64,000 bases of DNA from Zymoseptoria tritici IPO323 (GCF_000219625.1 NC_018204.1:310001-374000); one strand, 5' to 3'. Counted from the first letter of the stretch, positions 53,475-63,872 are shown. A program made the numbers and translations. The notes: generated by a model from the sequence alone, not told the origin.

Positions 53475-54008
53475 ATGGCTCTCACGCTTCCGCTGTCGCT
53501 CACTGGATCGTGCATGGCCCACCTCATGCACGCGCCTGTCAATCGCACTATTCAATGGAAGAGCGCCATCCGCTGGGTTCCGTTCGCAGTTCAAGCAGGT
53601 CCGCCAGCAAGTCCAAGAAGGGTTCCGATCTACCAGCCAGTGCCATTGCAAATCCGCGGAGGCCTTGTTGGTGCTACCGTCCGATCATTTTTCCATGCCG
53701 AGAACAATCTGTTTGATATCCCTGGCAATCAGTCAAACTCGCCCATTCATTCCGAATCCCCCCCTCAGTCTCGGTCTCCGTACCTGTCTTGTACAACCCA
53801 ATTCAACGGCCGCAAAAGCTTGGATCCTTCGTTCAGAAAGTTTGACGACTTCAAGGACTTCGCCAAGATCAATTTGCGCGGAACTTTTGGGAGTACGAAA
53901 AGCGTCCAGCCCAATATGCTAGAGGCCGACGAAGGCAGCATGATCATGGTAGCGCCGCTAGGAGATATCCTGGAAGCCATGCGGCAACACGAGGAGTCGA
54001 CCAGTTGA
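53475..54008 (+). CDS. Hypothetical protein, 177 aa
   Basis: An ATG at 53475 opens MALTLPLSLTGSCMAHLMHA, and the frame runs to TGA at 54006-54008. The second half is convincingly coding: ATVRSFFHAENNLFDIPGNQ, SLDPSFRKFDDFKDFAKINL, TKSVQPNMLEADEGSMIMVA, LGDILEAMRQHEESTS. In the first half another frame (HYSMEERHPLGSVRSSSRSA, KKGSDLPASAIANPRRPCW) is equally natural, so the true 5' part may be spliced or shifted. A 248-codon frame also spans 53176-53922, but its composition is that of a shadow. No domain recognised. Confidence 0.42.
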   Translation: MALTLPLSLTGSCMAHLMHAPVNRTIQWKSAIRWVPFAVQAGPPASPRRVPIYQPVPLQIRGGLVGATVRSFFHAENNLFDIPGNQSNSPIHSESPPQSRSPYLSCTTQFNGRKSLDPSFRKFDDFKDFAKINLRGTFGSTKSVQPNMLEADEGSMIMVAPLGDILEAMRQHEESTS

Positions 54009-54009
54009 G

Positions 54010-54840
54010 TGCTTCAATATCAGCGCTCCAACAGATCAATTCGATGCTATAAACTCCAGCGACAAGACCTCCAGCATCCTCTTGACCCGCATGAATAGTT
54101 GGAACGCTACGCAGACGAATTTCTCAACTGATCTGGGAGCACCGTCTTCTCGATACGTCCGATTTCTCCCTGTCAGCTTTGTGCAGACCCGATCTATGCG
54201 TTCGATCCTCCCAGCTTCAGTCTCTTAACTGCCTCCAGATTTTGAGGCTATCTCAAGCAGCCGCACAGTTGCTGGTATGAGATCTCATGAGGGCTACAAG
54301 AATGTGAACATATCAGACCCTGTCTGTATGGGACGAAGCTCACCGGTCGAGCCTCGCACCATGTTTCATGGGCGGCAAGAAGCAAGTAGAAGCACCGTCT
54401 TCGATGTTTCCCTAATATGGCCCAAGGACGCTCGTCGCGCCGCACTTCCCATATCAGCTTGAAGACTGTCGCTCTCCTCTCGCTCCTCTCTTGCCTGGCC
54501 TCCCTCTTCGCCGCCGACTTGGCGGCCGCCCTCGAGCAGGTTTGGGGACGCTACACTCCACAACAAGCCGATGCAATTTTCGAGACTATCGATCCAATGT
54601 GGATAGTGGTCTCATCGGGCAGCTTTGGTTGGCAACTCATGGCATAGTGCAGAGGTAGCTCGGCCGCCGGGGAGAACCGCTCCTGCCAAAAGGCTTCTGC
54701 AGAGCCCACCATCGAAACCTCTAATCACAGTCTAATGGACGGTCCCGGACATCCTGAGGATCACTCGGTCCATCGTACTCAAACAATATCATCTACCTTC
54801 TGTACTCCGGGCTGGCTGTTGTAGAAGCATCGCCAACGAA
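54010..54840. other. No gene resolved
   Basis: A plus frame 54417-54647 begins with a hydrophobic signal-like stretch (KTVALLSLLSCLASLFAADL) but has no convincing remainder. Otherwise short frames. Confidence 0.3.
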
Positions 54841-54864
54841 CTCTTCTCGACCTGTCGACCTGAT

Positions 54865-55588
54865 TTTCACTGCCATGTACACCACTTCCGCCTCGCCACA
54901 CATGTGCGGTGTCTCGTACTACCCCATGCACACGTTCCGACGAAGCATCTCTTCTCGCTCTTCCGCTCCAGCACATCGTACCACGCGGTCCTGCTCGAGG
55001 GAATTGCAAGACCAGCTAGCAGCATTCGATACACATATCGGCGAGCCAACTCAACTTGAATGGGCAATAGGGGTTGTGAGCATAAATATTGTCTCCAGCA
55101 CAGAAGACATCAAGGCCGAAAGTTATGTGAACAAAATGGAACGCCAGCCTCGCTGCTCGATCGTGGAGGATCCCTGCCAATATCGGAATCTTTTGCTGTC
55201 GAAAGCTCGACCAAAAACTCACTCAAAGACTCTCGCTCACAATTTCGCCGCTCAAATCCATCCTCCTCGAACAAAGGACTGTCCGATGACTCCGGCCTCA
55301 GACTGCAAGTCAGACTGGCTCTTTTACGGCCTCAACTTCGCCGATGGCAAGTCGAGCGAGATCTCTGGCGGAGCAAAATGCACTTTCGGTCAGCGCATCG
55401 CAATATCTGATTCTGGGATCAATGCTGGTTTTGGACATAATCACACTGGGGCGGCTGCCGTCAGCCTCGATGTTGGCCGGAGGAGCCGGAGCGATGTAAG
55501 GGCTTGCAAGCTGGAACGAGCCTGTGAATTTTACGATATCTGCGAAGCTGGATTCTGATTCTGGCCCTCTACCTGTTTTCGGCTCCAT
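54865..55588 (-). pseudogene. Minus-strand gene with frameshift at an A4 run
   Basis: An ATG at 55588 opens MEPKTGRGPESESSFADIVK, FTGSFQLASPYIAPAPPANI, KTSIDPRIRYCDALTESAFC and ARLAIGEVEAVK. At GTAAAAGAG (about 55322) the natural reading shifts by one base to ASLTCSLRPESSDSPLFEED, GFERRNCERESLSEFLVELS, AKDSDIGRDPPRSSSEAGVP and FCSHNFRP with TGA near 55116. Beyond it, coding-like IQVELARRYVYRMLLAGLAI continues to about 54867. A frameshift exactly at a four-A run could be an assembly error, in which case this is an intact gene of 155 or more residues. The acidic/Ser-rich middle suggests disorder. Family not recognised. The plus strand has a 227-codon open frame over the same DNA that I regard as the shadow. 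Confidence 0.45.
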
Positions 55589-55599
55589 CACCAACCCAT

Positions 55600-56170
55600 A
55601 TATCTTTCCTTGATTCCATTGGCCGTGTCACCCCTTACAGACGCCGACTTCTCCAGACCCAAGACCGCGCTTCATCGCCTTTGTCATACATGGAAGTCGG
55701 TGATGTCCTGCCGGTCCACTCGGCACTCTTACTTGCGCGTTTCCGCCAGAAGCGTATTCGCTAAGGTCAGGCCTCTAGCTTTGATTATCGGCGTTGTTGC
55801 GGATAGCAAAGAAGATGCTGGTGCAACGACCGGCGGAAGTTCGAGGTGTTCTCGGCGTTGGTGATCAAAACTTCGCTCGTGTTTACCTCAAAATACTTCC
55901 CATTTTCGAGACTGAACGCGGACTGATACACTCGCCAAGATATCTTCCGATTTGGGAGAAATATCTGCTGCGCTATGCATAAAGCCCGTACACCAACCGA
56001 TCTTTCTCGCATTGTCAAAGTATGAATGGCACCAAGTACCATTCCTCGCCGATGCTACACAGTTCATGTTTGGAGAGACGACTTCGCAACGTCAAACATC
56101 GAGGCCGGGAAGAGAAGAGGAACTGGATGCAAAGAATGGAATGGTCATTCTAGATAGTCTACCGTACACT
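55600..56170. other. No gene resolved
   Basis: Plus frames up to 90 codons (55952-56224) and a minus frame 55785-56042 overlap. No motif. Confidence 0.3.
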
Positions 56171-56174
56171 CTGT

Positions 56175-56585
56175 CTACTGAACCCGTGCATTCATCCGAC
56201 TGCACATATCGCATGATTTTCTGATAACAAGAAGTCGCGCCCTGCCTCCTCTCACAGGCAACATCATCATCACACGCGTTGCCGTTCTTTCGACGAGGTC
56301 GACGGGCGTTCTGTCAATACAGAGGCGCCTGGCCGCATTGTTGAGGGCGGCGGCAAGCACAAGAGTCGCGCTCCGCGGACGTGTCAATGTCGCGGGTTGG
56401 CAACATGGAGGCCGGCAGCGCGCAGATGGTCCTTTGGCGAGAGAGGGTAGAAAAGAAGACTCGAGGGAGGGACTGCTGGCGGAATCAGGTGACACGCCTC
56501 TGTTGGACAACATACGCACGACGTAGGCGCGGTTGAACATGACGAGATTGCCGTTTCCGATGTTCAAAGCCATTTGGGCGGGCAT
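56175..56585 (-). CDS. Hypothetical protein, 136 aa
   Basis: An ATG at 56585 (or 56573) opens MPAQMALNIGNGNLVMFNRA, YVVRMLSNRGVSPDSASSPS, then a Cys/Pro-rich middle (SARCRPPCCQPATLTRPRSA) and NNAARRLCIDRTPVDLVERT, ending at TAG 56175. Codon third positions are GC-rich throughout, as in the better genes of this window. No domain is recognised and no signal peptide is seen. Confidence 0.38.
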   Translation of the reverse strand: MPAQMALNIGNGNLVMFNRAYVVRMLSNRGVSPDSASSPSLESSFLPSLAKGPSARCRPPCCQPATLTRPRSATLVLAAALNNAARRLCIDRTPVDLVERTATRVMMMLPVRGGRARLLVIRKSCDMCSRMNARVQ

Positions 56586-56745
56586 CAGTCGACGGATTGA
56601 GTAGTGCGCTTGGTCTGGAGGGTGGCAATTGCATAGTGCGCTTGATGAGGGGTGGCAAGGGACCTTTGAACGTTCTTGAATACGTTCAATGGTTCCTGGT
56701 AGCATATCCTCTTGTGGAGCCAGTTCGATCGTGGACGCACGACAA

Positions 56746-56905
56746 ACAGCTGTCTGTGGGTAGTTCGGCGATGTTTTGCTTGATGGAGTTACCCCAAAGG
56801 GACGAGGAGAGCAAGTTCCACAATGAACAGCTGTCCGTGGGGTGGTTCAGCGATGTTTCGCTTGCTGGAGTTTTCCCAAAGGCATGAGGAGAGCGACTTC
56901 AAGGT
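56746..56905 (+). repeat. 81-bp imperfect tandem duplication, in frame
   Basis: ACAGCTGTCTGTGGGTAGTT at 56746 and ACAGCTGTCCGTGGGGTGGT at 56827 start two copies 81 bp apart that run through CCCAAAG...GAGGAGAGC. The spacing is 27 codons, and the plus frame shows QLSVGSSAMFCLMELPQ then QLSVGWFSDVSLAGVFP before a stop at 56885-56887. Confidence 0.75.
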
Positions 56906-57388
56906 AAACCTCACTTCGTTCAGGTGATGATGTTAAGGGCGCATCACGAGTGCAGTGTTGAAGTGAGAAGTGGTGTAGCTGTGACTGTAAGCATCAGTCG
57001 ACGAATTCGAATTGGTACAGCAAAGAACTCACCGGAACATGTTGCTTATGGCTCCTGGCACGACCAGGAGACGCGCTGTCGTCGAGCGCCTCCGTGGCAT
57101 CATTTCGCTGATTACTGCGCTGGCGTTGAGGAACGCAACATTGAAGTTGGCATGGAGGGCGTTTCGCAAGACAATAGCGCCGACCTCATCACACAATCGT
57201 TGGCCACCCCAGCAATCGACTCCACCGCTTCGCATTCAGTCGTCGCAACCGTCAACCATCCAGCGGCGACTTGTACTCCCTGGCCGACATGTTCAGTGTC
57301 CGACCGCCAATCACTCACACCGGGCTTGTCCGACCGATGCTTACCCTGGAAGCTCTTCTTCTGAGCAGGTCCATCTCCATGTTCCCTG
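56890..57388. other. No gene resolved; both strands open
   Basis: The plus frame 56924-57364 (TPAIDSTASHSVVATVNHPA, CTPWPTCSVSDRQSL) and minus frames over 57029-57318 (AGWLTVATTECEAVESIAGV) are both plausible. The minus reading could be a downstream neighbour of the spliced gene to its right. Confidence 0.3.
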
Positions 57389-57389
57389 C

Positions 57390-57909
57390 CTAGTCTCCGT
57401 CTTCGTACTCATCATCATCACTGTGCTCTTTCATATCCTTGTCGTTGTCGTCAACGAGCTCTGTCCCACCTTCGGCTTCCCACTTCCGATTCTGCGACGA
57501 CCATTTCAAAACCTGGTCGAGATCATCGTATGCCGCGGATAGAGAGAGTAGGTCAGACGCAATGCGAGCGAGGAGGTACGCAGATTGGAATGACAGAGAC
57601 CTTTGGATCTGCTCGAAATCTGCCTTCTGGAGGACTAGGTCGTATGCGTCGAGCGTGAAGTCGACTCACATTTCCTCTGCGAATTGGTGGCCCCATGAGA
57701 AGGAGCTTCGTCCAGAGGATGTTGCGGAGCCGCAGCCCGCGGTTACATCTCAGTTTGTTGTCCTCATCCAGAGATGACTTGTCCTTGACAGAGTAGCCAT
57801 GAATGAAGTCGCGCACTGTCTCCGGTTCAGATCGCTGTCGGCTCGATGTTGAAGTTCCGGAGCGGTCGCGCAGCTCACCTGATGGCGGAATGGAGGACTT
57901 GCGCGACAT
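57390..57909 (-). CDS. Small protein with acidic tail, 137 aa, three exons
   Basis: Exons 57909-57879, 57815-57670 and 57626-57390 join in phase (31+146+237 = 414 nt, 138 codons with TAG). Intron 1 is 63 bp (GTGAGC...GAGACAG). Because 63 is a multiple of three and open, retention would add 21 residues. Intron 2 is 43 bp (GTGAGT...CCTCCAG). The protein reads MSRKSSIPPSVRDFIHGYSV, KDKSSLDEDNKLRCNRGLRL, KADFEQIQRSLSFQSAYLLA, RIASDLLSLSAAYDDLDQVL, KWSSQNRKWEAEGGTELVDD and ends KEHSDDDEYEDGD. The middle is helical and the tail strongly acidic. No family recognised. Clean phase, classic donors and a coding-like C-terminus make it one of the three best models here. Confidence 0.55.
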
Positions 57910-58129
57910 CAATTAGTCTTGCTTCATGGTGACAAGACACTGCGGGAGGAAGCCTTATGAAGTTGCACAGGTCGTTTCTCGACTTTTGCCTGAGGCAGCT
58001 CCTGCCTGACGTTGATCCTCCTTCAAGATTTGCACAACGATAAGAGCGGGACCACGTGCGTCTACTCGCTACCTTAGGACTACTTCCGCCGTACTCTCTG
58101 GAACTTTGCATTAACGCTATAAGGACTAG

Positions 58130-58380
58130 AGTACCTTCCAAATGTCGTTCAGAAATGTCGTTTGGGAATGTCCGAAACGTCGTTGTGAAACGTCGTTCTA
58201 AAAAGTCGTACGAGACGCACGAGATCAAGCCTGGACAACATTGACGCCGTCTTAAGGAGTCGCCCTCTTGAGTGGCAGTAAGGACTACACCAGAGTGAAA
58301 TGCATGTTGTTCTAGAATGTCGTTCCGGAAACGTCGTTTTGAAACGTCATTTCGCACGAGATCAAGCCCGGACATTGCTT
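58130..58380 (+). repeat. Paired degenerate repeat with AACGTCGTT motif
   Basis: Two stretches (about 58138-58232 and 58313-58375) each contain AATGTCGTT(C/T), GAAACGTCGTTNTGAAACGTC and then (A/G)CACGAGATCAAGCC(T/C)GGACA. The 9-base motif (A/G)A(A/T)(C/G)GTCGTT occurs at least six times. The similarity is partial and there are gaps. A minus frame of 169 codons crosses it but reflects the repeat. Confidence 0.55.
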
Positions 58381-58384
58381 TCAA

Positions 58385-59600
58385 GTCATCTTTCGGCGAG
58401 GCTATGGGCAGCTATGAACCATAGGCGTATATTCGTTCTGCCTAAGCGCTCGCCGCTGCGGGCAGGGGATTATGCCTCACGTGCTCGGGTATCGTACGCC
58501 CGTCGCTGTCCTCGCAAGCTCGGGCTCCTCAGTACTCACTTCCCTCGTTGTTCGCATTTACGTAAAGAAGGAAGAGTCGGCTTGAAGTTGGCAAGAGAGC
58601 ATGAAGAAAATCCCAAATGGAGGGCCATTTGACCCGAAGACTGCTGGTGATCCAGAGATCGGATGCGTGTAGCATAGAACTACCCTACTGACACAATGAC
58701 TATGGAGTAATACAAGACGGCACTGTGAGGACATTGAGGGTAGCCAGGCTTTGGCGCAATCTCAACGTTTCGGTGGCTGGCGAGCGTACTCGAGTCTCGG
58801 GCTTTTCTTAAGCAATTGTGAGAAAAGAACAGGGCGTCGAAGTGGTATCAGGATTGAGATCCCAGAAATATTCTTCCGACACCAGGACAGTCGTAATTAC
58901 CTCACGCTGCGACTGTGGAAATCTCACGTGCCTGCTCCATCCACGGTAGCCTCAGCCACCGTCAATGGTAGGTGAAGTGAAGTCTGTAGGGGTCTGAGTT
59001 TATGGGTGGCGTTGGCCACATCGTCTTCCTGCGAAAAGTCTCAGTACACTGAAGGCCGAGTCAAGACACTTCGCGGACTCTTCTAGATCTTGTGGACTGT
59101 GGGAAGAGCGTTTGTGCTTCACTGGTGGACTCGCAGAGATGATGAGGGTCAGACCAAGGTTGCTGGTAACCCGATCGCTGGCTTGATATTTGGCGGTTTC
59201 TCGGGTATGCTGAAGTGAATCATCGAGCGGTCGTCACTGGTACAAAATTGCTGTTATGCTTCCAGTGCTGCGGTCAGTCTGCCCCTCAGGTCGGTGGGAC
59301 ATGATCACAAGCAAGCAGGCGAGGTCAAACTACTCACAGTCGAAGCGATTTGGTACCTTTTTGGGTGCTGGCGATTGTGGTGGTGTTACCTAAAGTGTTA
59401 CTGTCGGATGAGACGAAGAGAACGCAACCGACTTCTGCAGGTGTGAAAGGCTTCTTGCTCCTCGCGGTTGTCCGGTCTCCTCTCCTGGTGTGCGCCGCCT
59501 TCTCGATAGCCAGCCGCAACGACTCGAATAGTACGCTCTACTTCAAAGCCTCCCATGCTCGTTGTAGTCCGATAAGAAGTCTCCCTCTCGCTGTTGGACA
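58385..59600. other. No gene resolved
   Basis: Short frames only. The minus frame 59398-60018 enters from the right and is most likely antisense to the plus-strand gene relic there. Confidence 0.3.
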
Positions 59601-59609
59601 TGTCTCCGA

Positions 59610-60782
59610 ATGCGCGCACAGCACGTCGATGCGATGAGTTGCGCGGTTGAGTCGATGTTGAAGGCGCAGCCAGGGAAGGACTCGGATGCTGCAGCAGACG
59701 AGGAGGAACAGGTCGATGATGGACATAGCAGTGGTGAGACGTGCGCGTCTGATGAAGTGGAAGTGGAGAGAGAAAAAGAGGACTCGGGCAGTGACATGTC
59801 GGATCATCGTGAGTGCAAGGCGCATGGACTTGAGACCCTGGCAGCGGTCCGTTCCCGAAGCAACTTGACAACATCACAACACCCTCAATTCCGCCTATGG
59901 CCTTCTCCAAGTCCTCTCCACCATCCACCAGCCCGACTACATCCATGCACCAGTCATGGCCCTCACGGAAGACGATGTGGCCGTTCACTCCAACGACTAC
60001 TGCTGCCGTCATTGGCACTGTTCGACCCCTCGCCTAGAACCAGCACATTGAATTCGACGAGCATCTGAACCTCGCGACTCCCACGACCAACAACATCCTC
60101 GTCCCTGCCCGCACGGCCGACGGCGACTCAAATCAATGGAGCTTGGCTCTAACCCGAAGGCTCTTCGTCACCGACTTCTATCTCTCCGGCCATGGGTTTG
60201 CGCTGGAAGAGCAGGAAGCCGCAGTGACGGCTGAGGGCGGAAGAGTCCAAGATGATGGTATGCGACAGCTTCGAGAGGAGAGTGGGCGCATTCAAGACTG
60301 CGATGCAGCACACACGAGATGGACTGGATGCTCCGCAGGCCCTACGTGCTGCGCTTGGGAGGCAAGCGGCGCTCGCCGAAGGCTCCGTGGCCATGATGGG
60401 CAGAATTACTGGAGAGAGGTCGAATATCCTCGGAAAGATAATCGATGGTCTCAAGGAGTTGATTGTCGGCATGACGGCGGATGCCACACGGCGATTCTTT
60501 GCGGACCATCTACCGAAGAGCAGGTACAACTCGTTCGCCCAAGCATACTCTTCCTCGGTGACTGACAATACTTTTTCTAGCAAAGGAAATGCAAGCTGCT
60601 ACTCCGTCCGAATAATCGCACTTGACCGAGACCTTCGAAATCTCACAGTCCTCGAAAACAAAACCCGCAGCCTGATCGTCCGAGCCTCGAGGCGATCCCA
60701 ACGAGATCCATCGCAAGCGTGTCAGGCCGCACAAGAGACACGTATATGTGCGACGAAGCGGTCTACGGCAAGAGGAGCATGA
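59610..60782 (+). pseudogene. Spliced plus-strand gene relic, frameshifted
   Basis: The plus strand first reads the acidic MRAQHVDAMSCAVESMLKAQ, DEEEQVDDGHSSGETCASDE (59610-59815). It then continues in shifting frames as LLQVLSTIHQPDYIHAPVMA, LTEDDVAVHSNDYCC (59900-60005), NQHIEFDEHLNLATPTTNNI, GDSNQWSLALTRRLFVTDFY, LSGHGFALEEQEAAVTAEGG (60035-60255) and MMVCDSFERRVGAFKTAMQH, RAALGRQAALAEGSVAMMGR, LGKIIDGLKELIVGMTADAT (60252-60520). A near-perfect 57-bp intron (60524-60580, GTACAA...GTGACTGACAATACTTTTTCTAG) follows. The frame then runs to the stop at 60780-60782. The acidic part may be a separate gene. Family not recognised. Confidence 0.45.
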
Positions 60783-60789
60783 GTATGTC

Positions 60790-61585
60790 TCGGAAGACTG
60801 AGCATTGCGAATTTGCACAAGGGCACAACTTACGACTAATACCACACTCCGTCGCTGGATTCCATGAAGGGCTCTGTTTGTCCCTCGCCACATTCTGCTA
60901 TTTCACACCTCACTACTCCTCCTTCATTCTCTCAACCGATTAGACCTCGGTCGCTTCACCTCGGCATGGAGACCATCCATACATCTTTCAAAATGGTCGA
61001 GCAGGAGACCGCTGTCGCGTTAAACATTGCTAATGGCGTTACGAGCAAAGATTTCGCAAAACCCGACTGTTCAGCATGGTCCCTCAAGATGCGGTGCTAT
61101 GGACTGTGGACAAGAGCTTTGCCGTGGTATTTGCCCAATCGTTGAGAACGTCCGGTCTTTTCTCTGGACGGCTCCTGGATCTCTCGAGGCTGGAGTCCCA
61201 TTTGCACGCTCCTTTCTCTCGAAAACCTGGACTGAATCGTCTGGTCTTGGTCTGCTGTTTGCGTGGAACTCTGCTCGGTCATTTCACCGGCCCAGTATTC
61301 CTATCGTTGTGGCCAACGAGCTTATAAACGCACGCAGAAGTCGAGCGGAGACTGGGAATGCCCCGTTCAGTATGATCTTATCATGCCGAGTGGAAAGTCG
61401 AGCGAATGAATGCGATCAATCTTGTCGCGAAGCTACAATCGAGTGTCAAGAGCTTCGCATCTACAGATTGCGCGATTCTGGCGGTGGTCTTGGATCCATT
61501 ATCACTGCTGCACTCTCATCATCAAGGGGACGGCGCAAAGGATCAAAGGAGGGCAACAGAGGAGGTGAGCATTCCTGGTGAACGG
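60790..61585. other. No gene resolved
   Basis: Three plus frames are open over 60864-61581 with mixed composition (QETAVALNIANGVTSKDFAK; GVPFARSFLSKTWTESSGLG). No consistent model. Confidence 0.3.
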
Positions 61586-61587
61586 GC

Positions 61588-62238
61588 GTGCGGGAACACC
61601 TGGATTTGCATTGCAATACACAATTACATGTAAGCTGGATGTCCAGGAAATCCTCCTTCACCATCGCAGATCTATTCGCGTCGGACACGTCCTCCCGCTT
61701 TGCCTCGTTCTGCGCAAATAACGACCCGCGAACTCGAGTTCTTGAGACAGCAACCACCGTATCCGCAATCCTTCTCCTTCTCCTCCTCCTCGCCCTTCGA
61801 GCTGATGTCTTCGGCATTACCGACTCAGGCTCCAAGCCATCAACAAGCTTTCGCCGTGTACAGCCCATCGACCCGCAATGCCAATCCCAGCCACAAGGCC
61901 CACTCGGTGGTTTGAGGTGGGCTGTCGTCCAGCTCTCGTCTTCGTCTGTGCGTGGTCAATACCATAAGTCTACCGGGAAGAAGCACAAGAAGCGGTACCC
62001 ACCAATCGGTGCCCTTCTGAGCGGCGAGCTTGAAAAGTCTCCGCACCTCGTTGAACCTCGATGGGAATGGGGTGGCGGGTGCCGCCTTGGTGATTCGCGC
62101 GGGTGCCGGCGATGTCAGGTGGGTGCGAGAGAAAAGAGGATCTGCTGGGTCCTCGAGGCCGAGAGGCGGAGCTTGCGCGGTGCCTTAGATGGGCTTGTTG
62201 GCGACGACATGGTGATTGCAGCTTGCGCGGTGCCTTAG
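61588..62238 (+). CDS. Hypothetical membrane-segment protein, up to 216 codons, doubtful
   Basis: An open frame (from GTG or an internal ATG at MSRKSSFTIADLFASDTSSR) includes TTVSAILLLLLLLALRADVF, a possible membrane helix, and ends within the 50-bp duplication at 62236-62238. Over 61700-61915 another plus frame (TRELEFLRQQPPYPQSFSFS, SSALPTQAPSHQQAFAVYSP) looks more natural, and the Leu run is then a CTCCTT-repeat shadow. I keep the frame only as a candidate. Confidence 0.25.
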   Translation: MREHLDLHCNTQLHVSWMSRKSSFTIADLFASDTSSRFASFCANNDPRTRVLETATTVSAILLLLLLLALRADVFGITDSGSKPSTSFRRVQPIDPQCQSQPQGPLGGLRWAVVQLSSSSVRGQYHKSTGKKHKKRYPPIGALLSGELEKSPHLVEPRWEWGGGCRLGDSRGCRRCQVGAREKRICWVLEAERRSLRGALDGLVGDDMVIAACAVP

Positions 62239-62269
62239 ATGGGCTTGTTGGCGACGACATGGTGATTGC
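62170..62269 (+). repeat. Perfect 50-bp tandem duplication
   Basis: AGCTTGCGCGGTGCCTTAGA onward (62170-62219) is repeated base for base at 62220-62269 up to GGTGATTGC. No differences, so the duplication is recent or an assembly artefact. Confidence 0.95.
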
Positions 62270-62680
62270 CGAGGTGGCGAGGACTCAGGACTGGTCTTGA
62301 GGGCGTTGGGATAGCGGACAGTGGGATGCTGTAATGGCTTTTGACAGTGAAAGGCGATGGGGTAGAAGGCGAGGAGTGAACGGCAATGGCGTGCAAGGCA
62401 AGGAAGATAAGAACATCCATTACCACGCTGGTCTGATATGGATGTGTCTTCGCAGTGATTTACCCCACGCAGCGTCCTTGTACCCATTCCGATGTTGGCC
62501 AGCCTTGAATACCTCTGCGCACGACGTACAAGTCCTCCGCTTCTTCACTCGCGACCGAGAGACTCGATGTCCGCTTCGGCTGACAATATACTCGACTCCA
62601 GGAACCCTGGCGAGGCTGTAAGCTCTTGCTGGACCAGCGTGAGATCGTGCCGCCAACTTCCGGAAGTCTACAGACGACCA

Positions 62681-62989
62681 TTACAGACCAGCTGTCGACT
62701 CCTCGGAGACAGTCCGAGTGACAATGCTTTTAAGCGTGATTGCAAGTGGGGTGTCGAGTGCCGTGTGCATGCTTCTGGCATGTAACGTGCCCGGTGCCTG
62801 TGCGATGACCTCTTGGGTCCAGAGTCGGAGGAAGTGGTTGACCGCTTCTTGCTCGTTATGCACAATCTTTCTTGCGACGTCGTCCACGTAAGAAGAATGA
62901 CCAGCAATGACCACTGCGCAATCAGCCACTCTCCCAATTGATGGCGAAAAGTCGGTTGCCGTACGAGCAGTACCGAGCACGGACAACAT
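62681..62989 (-). CDS. Hypothetical protein, 102 aa
   Basis: An ATG at 62989 opens MLSVLGTARTATDFSPSIGR, then VADCAVVIAGHSSYVDDVAR, KIVHNEQEAVNHFLRLWTQE, ending IVTRTVSEESTAGL at 62681. Composition is even and the helical middle is credible. Upstream, another minus frame (HVTLDDLNKQRCCIADSDRQ, CRESEGEVSSVRRSS) is coding-like, so this may be the 3' exon of a longer gene starting near 63120. No domain recognised. Confidence 0.38.
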   Translation of the reverse strand: MLSVLGTARTATDFSPSIGRVADCAVVIAGHSSYVDDVARKIVHNEQEAVNHFLRLWTQEVIAQAPGTLHARSMHTALDTPLAITLKSIVTRTVSEESTAGL

Positions 62990-63233
62990 CCGGAACTCCG
63001 TCGTACACTTGAGACTTCACCTTCTGATTCACGACAACATTGCTCGACTTGTCTATCAGAGTCCGCAATACAGCAGCGTTGCTTATTCAAATCATCCAGA
63101 GTCACATGTGAGTACACAACATTACGCGGAGACGCAACGCGCACAAGACAAGTATCATTTTCTTCCCGACTTCTCAACTTTTTAGACAATCACTACTTCC
63201 ACCACCTCTTCCCGTCGCTCGCAGACCGAAAAA

Positions 63234-63627
63234 ATGGCTTCTCCAGAGCCGTCGGCGGCGAGCAAGAGGCCCCACCACACCACATCTGGAACTTGCGGTT
63301 CTCAAGCTCCCGAGCGCAAGGTATGTCTGAACAACCCACCAATCACTTTTCTGGGGGGAACGGCCTTGGGTTGCTCGAATATCGTATAAGCGCAGGCGCG
63401 AGAGCTGGAGAGTAGGTTTTGTCGTGTGTGGGAAGGATGAAGTTGCCGGCTGTCAGCTGCCTGATGAGAGTCCTCGACGTGATGAGAGCCTCCACCCGTG
63501 CTTATTTCCATTGCAGCTCTTCGCCTCCAAGTCAGTGATCATCCAGCCTAGGATCGATCGATCCTACCCATTCACTACCCACCGGGCACAGCCAAGTTCG
63601 AAGCCAGTCGACAGCATGAGGCAGTGA
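63234..63627 (+). CDS. Small two-exon protein, 65 aa, tentative
   Basis: Exon 63234-63320 (MASPEPSAASKRPHHTTSGT, CGSQAPERK) ends at a GTATGT donor. A 196-bp intron ending ATTTCCATTGCAG (63516) joins it in phase to LFASKSVIIQPRIDRSYPFT and a TGA at 63625-63627. The phases agree, but the intron is long for this window and the product has no recognised domain. Exon 1 could instead splice to a more distant exon. Confidence 0.3.
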
Positions 63628-63872
63628 AATGGGAAGCGGCGAATCCTCGAAACCCTGGCGATGTAACGGTACATTTGTCTGCTCTACCCGAAACAAGGAA
63701 GACAAACATCAAACATTGTCGTTTTCTACGTTTGTCTCCCGTCCCCTGTACAAGACACGCAAACATTGAACAATGCCGCCCCAAATTCATCTATCCCTTT
63801 TAACATGACACTTCTCTCGCTCCCTCTTGCTTCATCCTATCCCCAGCACGATTCCATATCCGTTGTCACATC

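Noticed and set aside
53176..53922. 248-codon plus-strand protein
   Set aside because: Its composition is that of an out-of-frame shadow (Arg/Ser/Cys-rich, no structure). The overlapping frame at 53475-54008 reads far better.
54875..55558. 227-codon plus-strand protein
   Set aside because: The minus strand over the same DNA has the more natural reading and an ATG start. I treat the plus frame as its shadow, though not with certainty.
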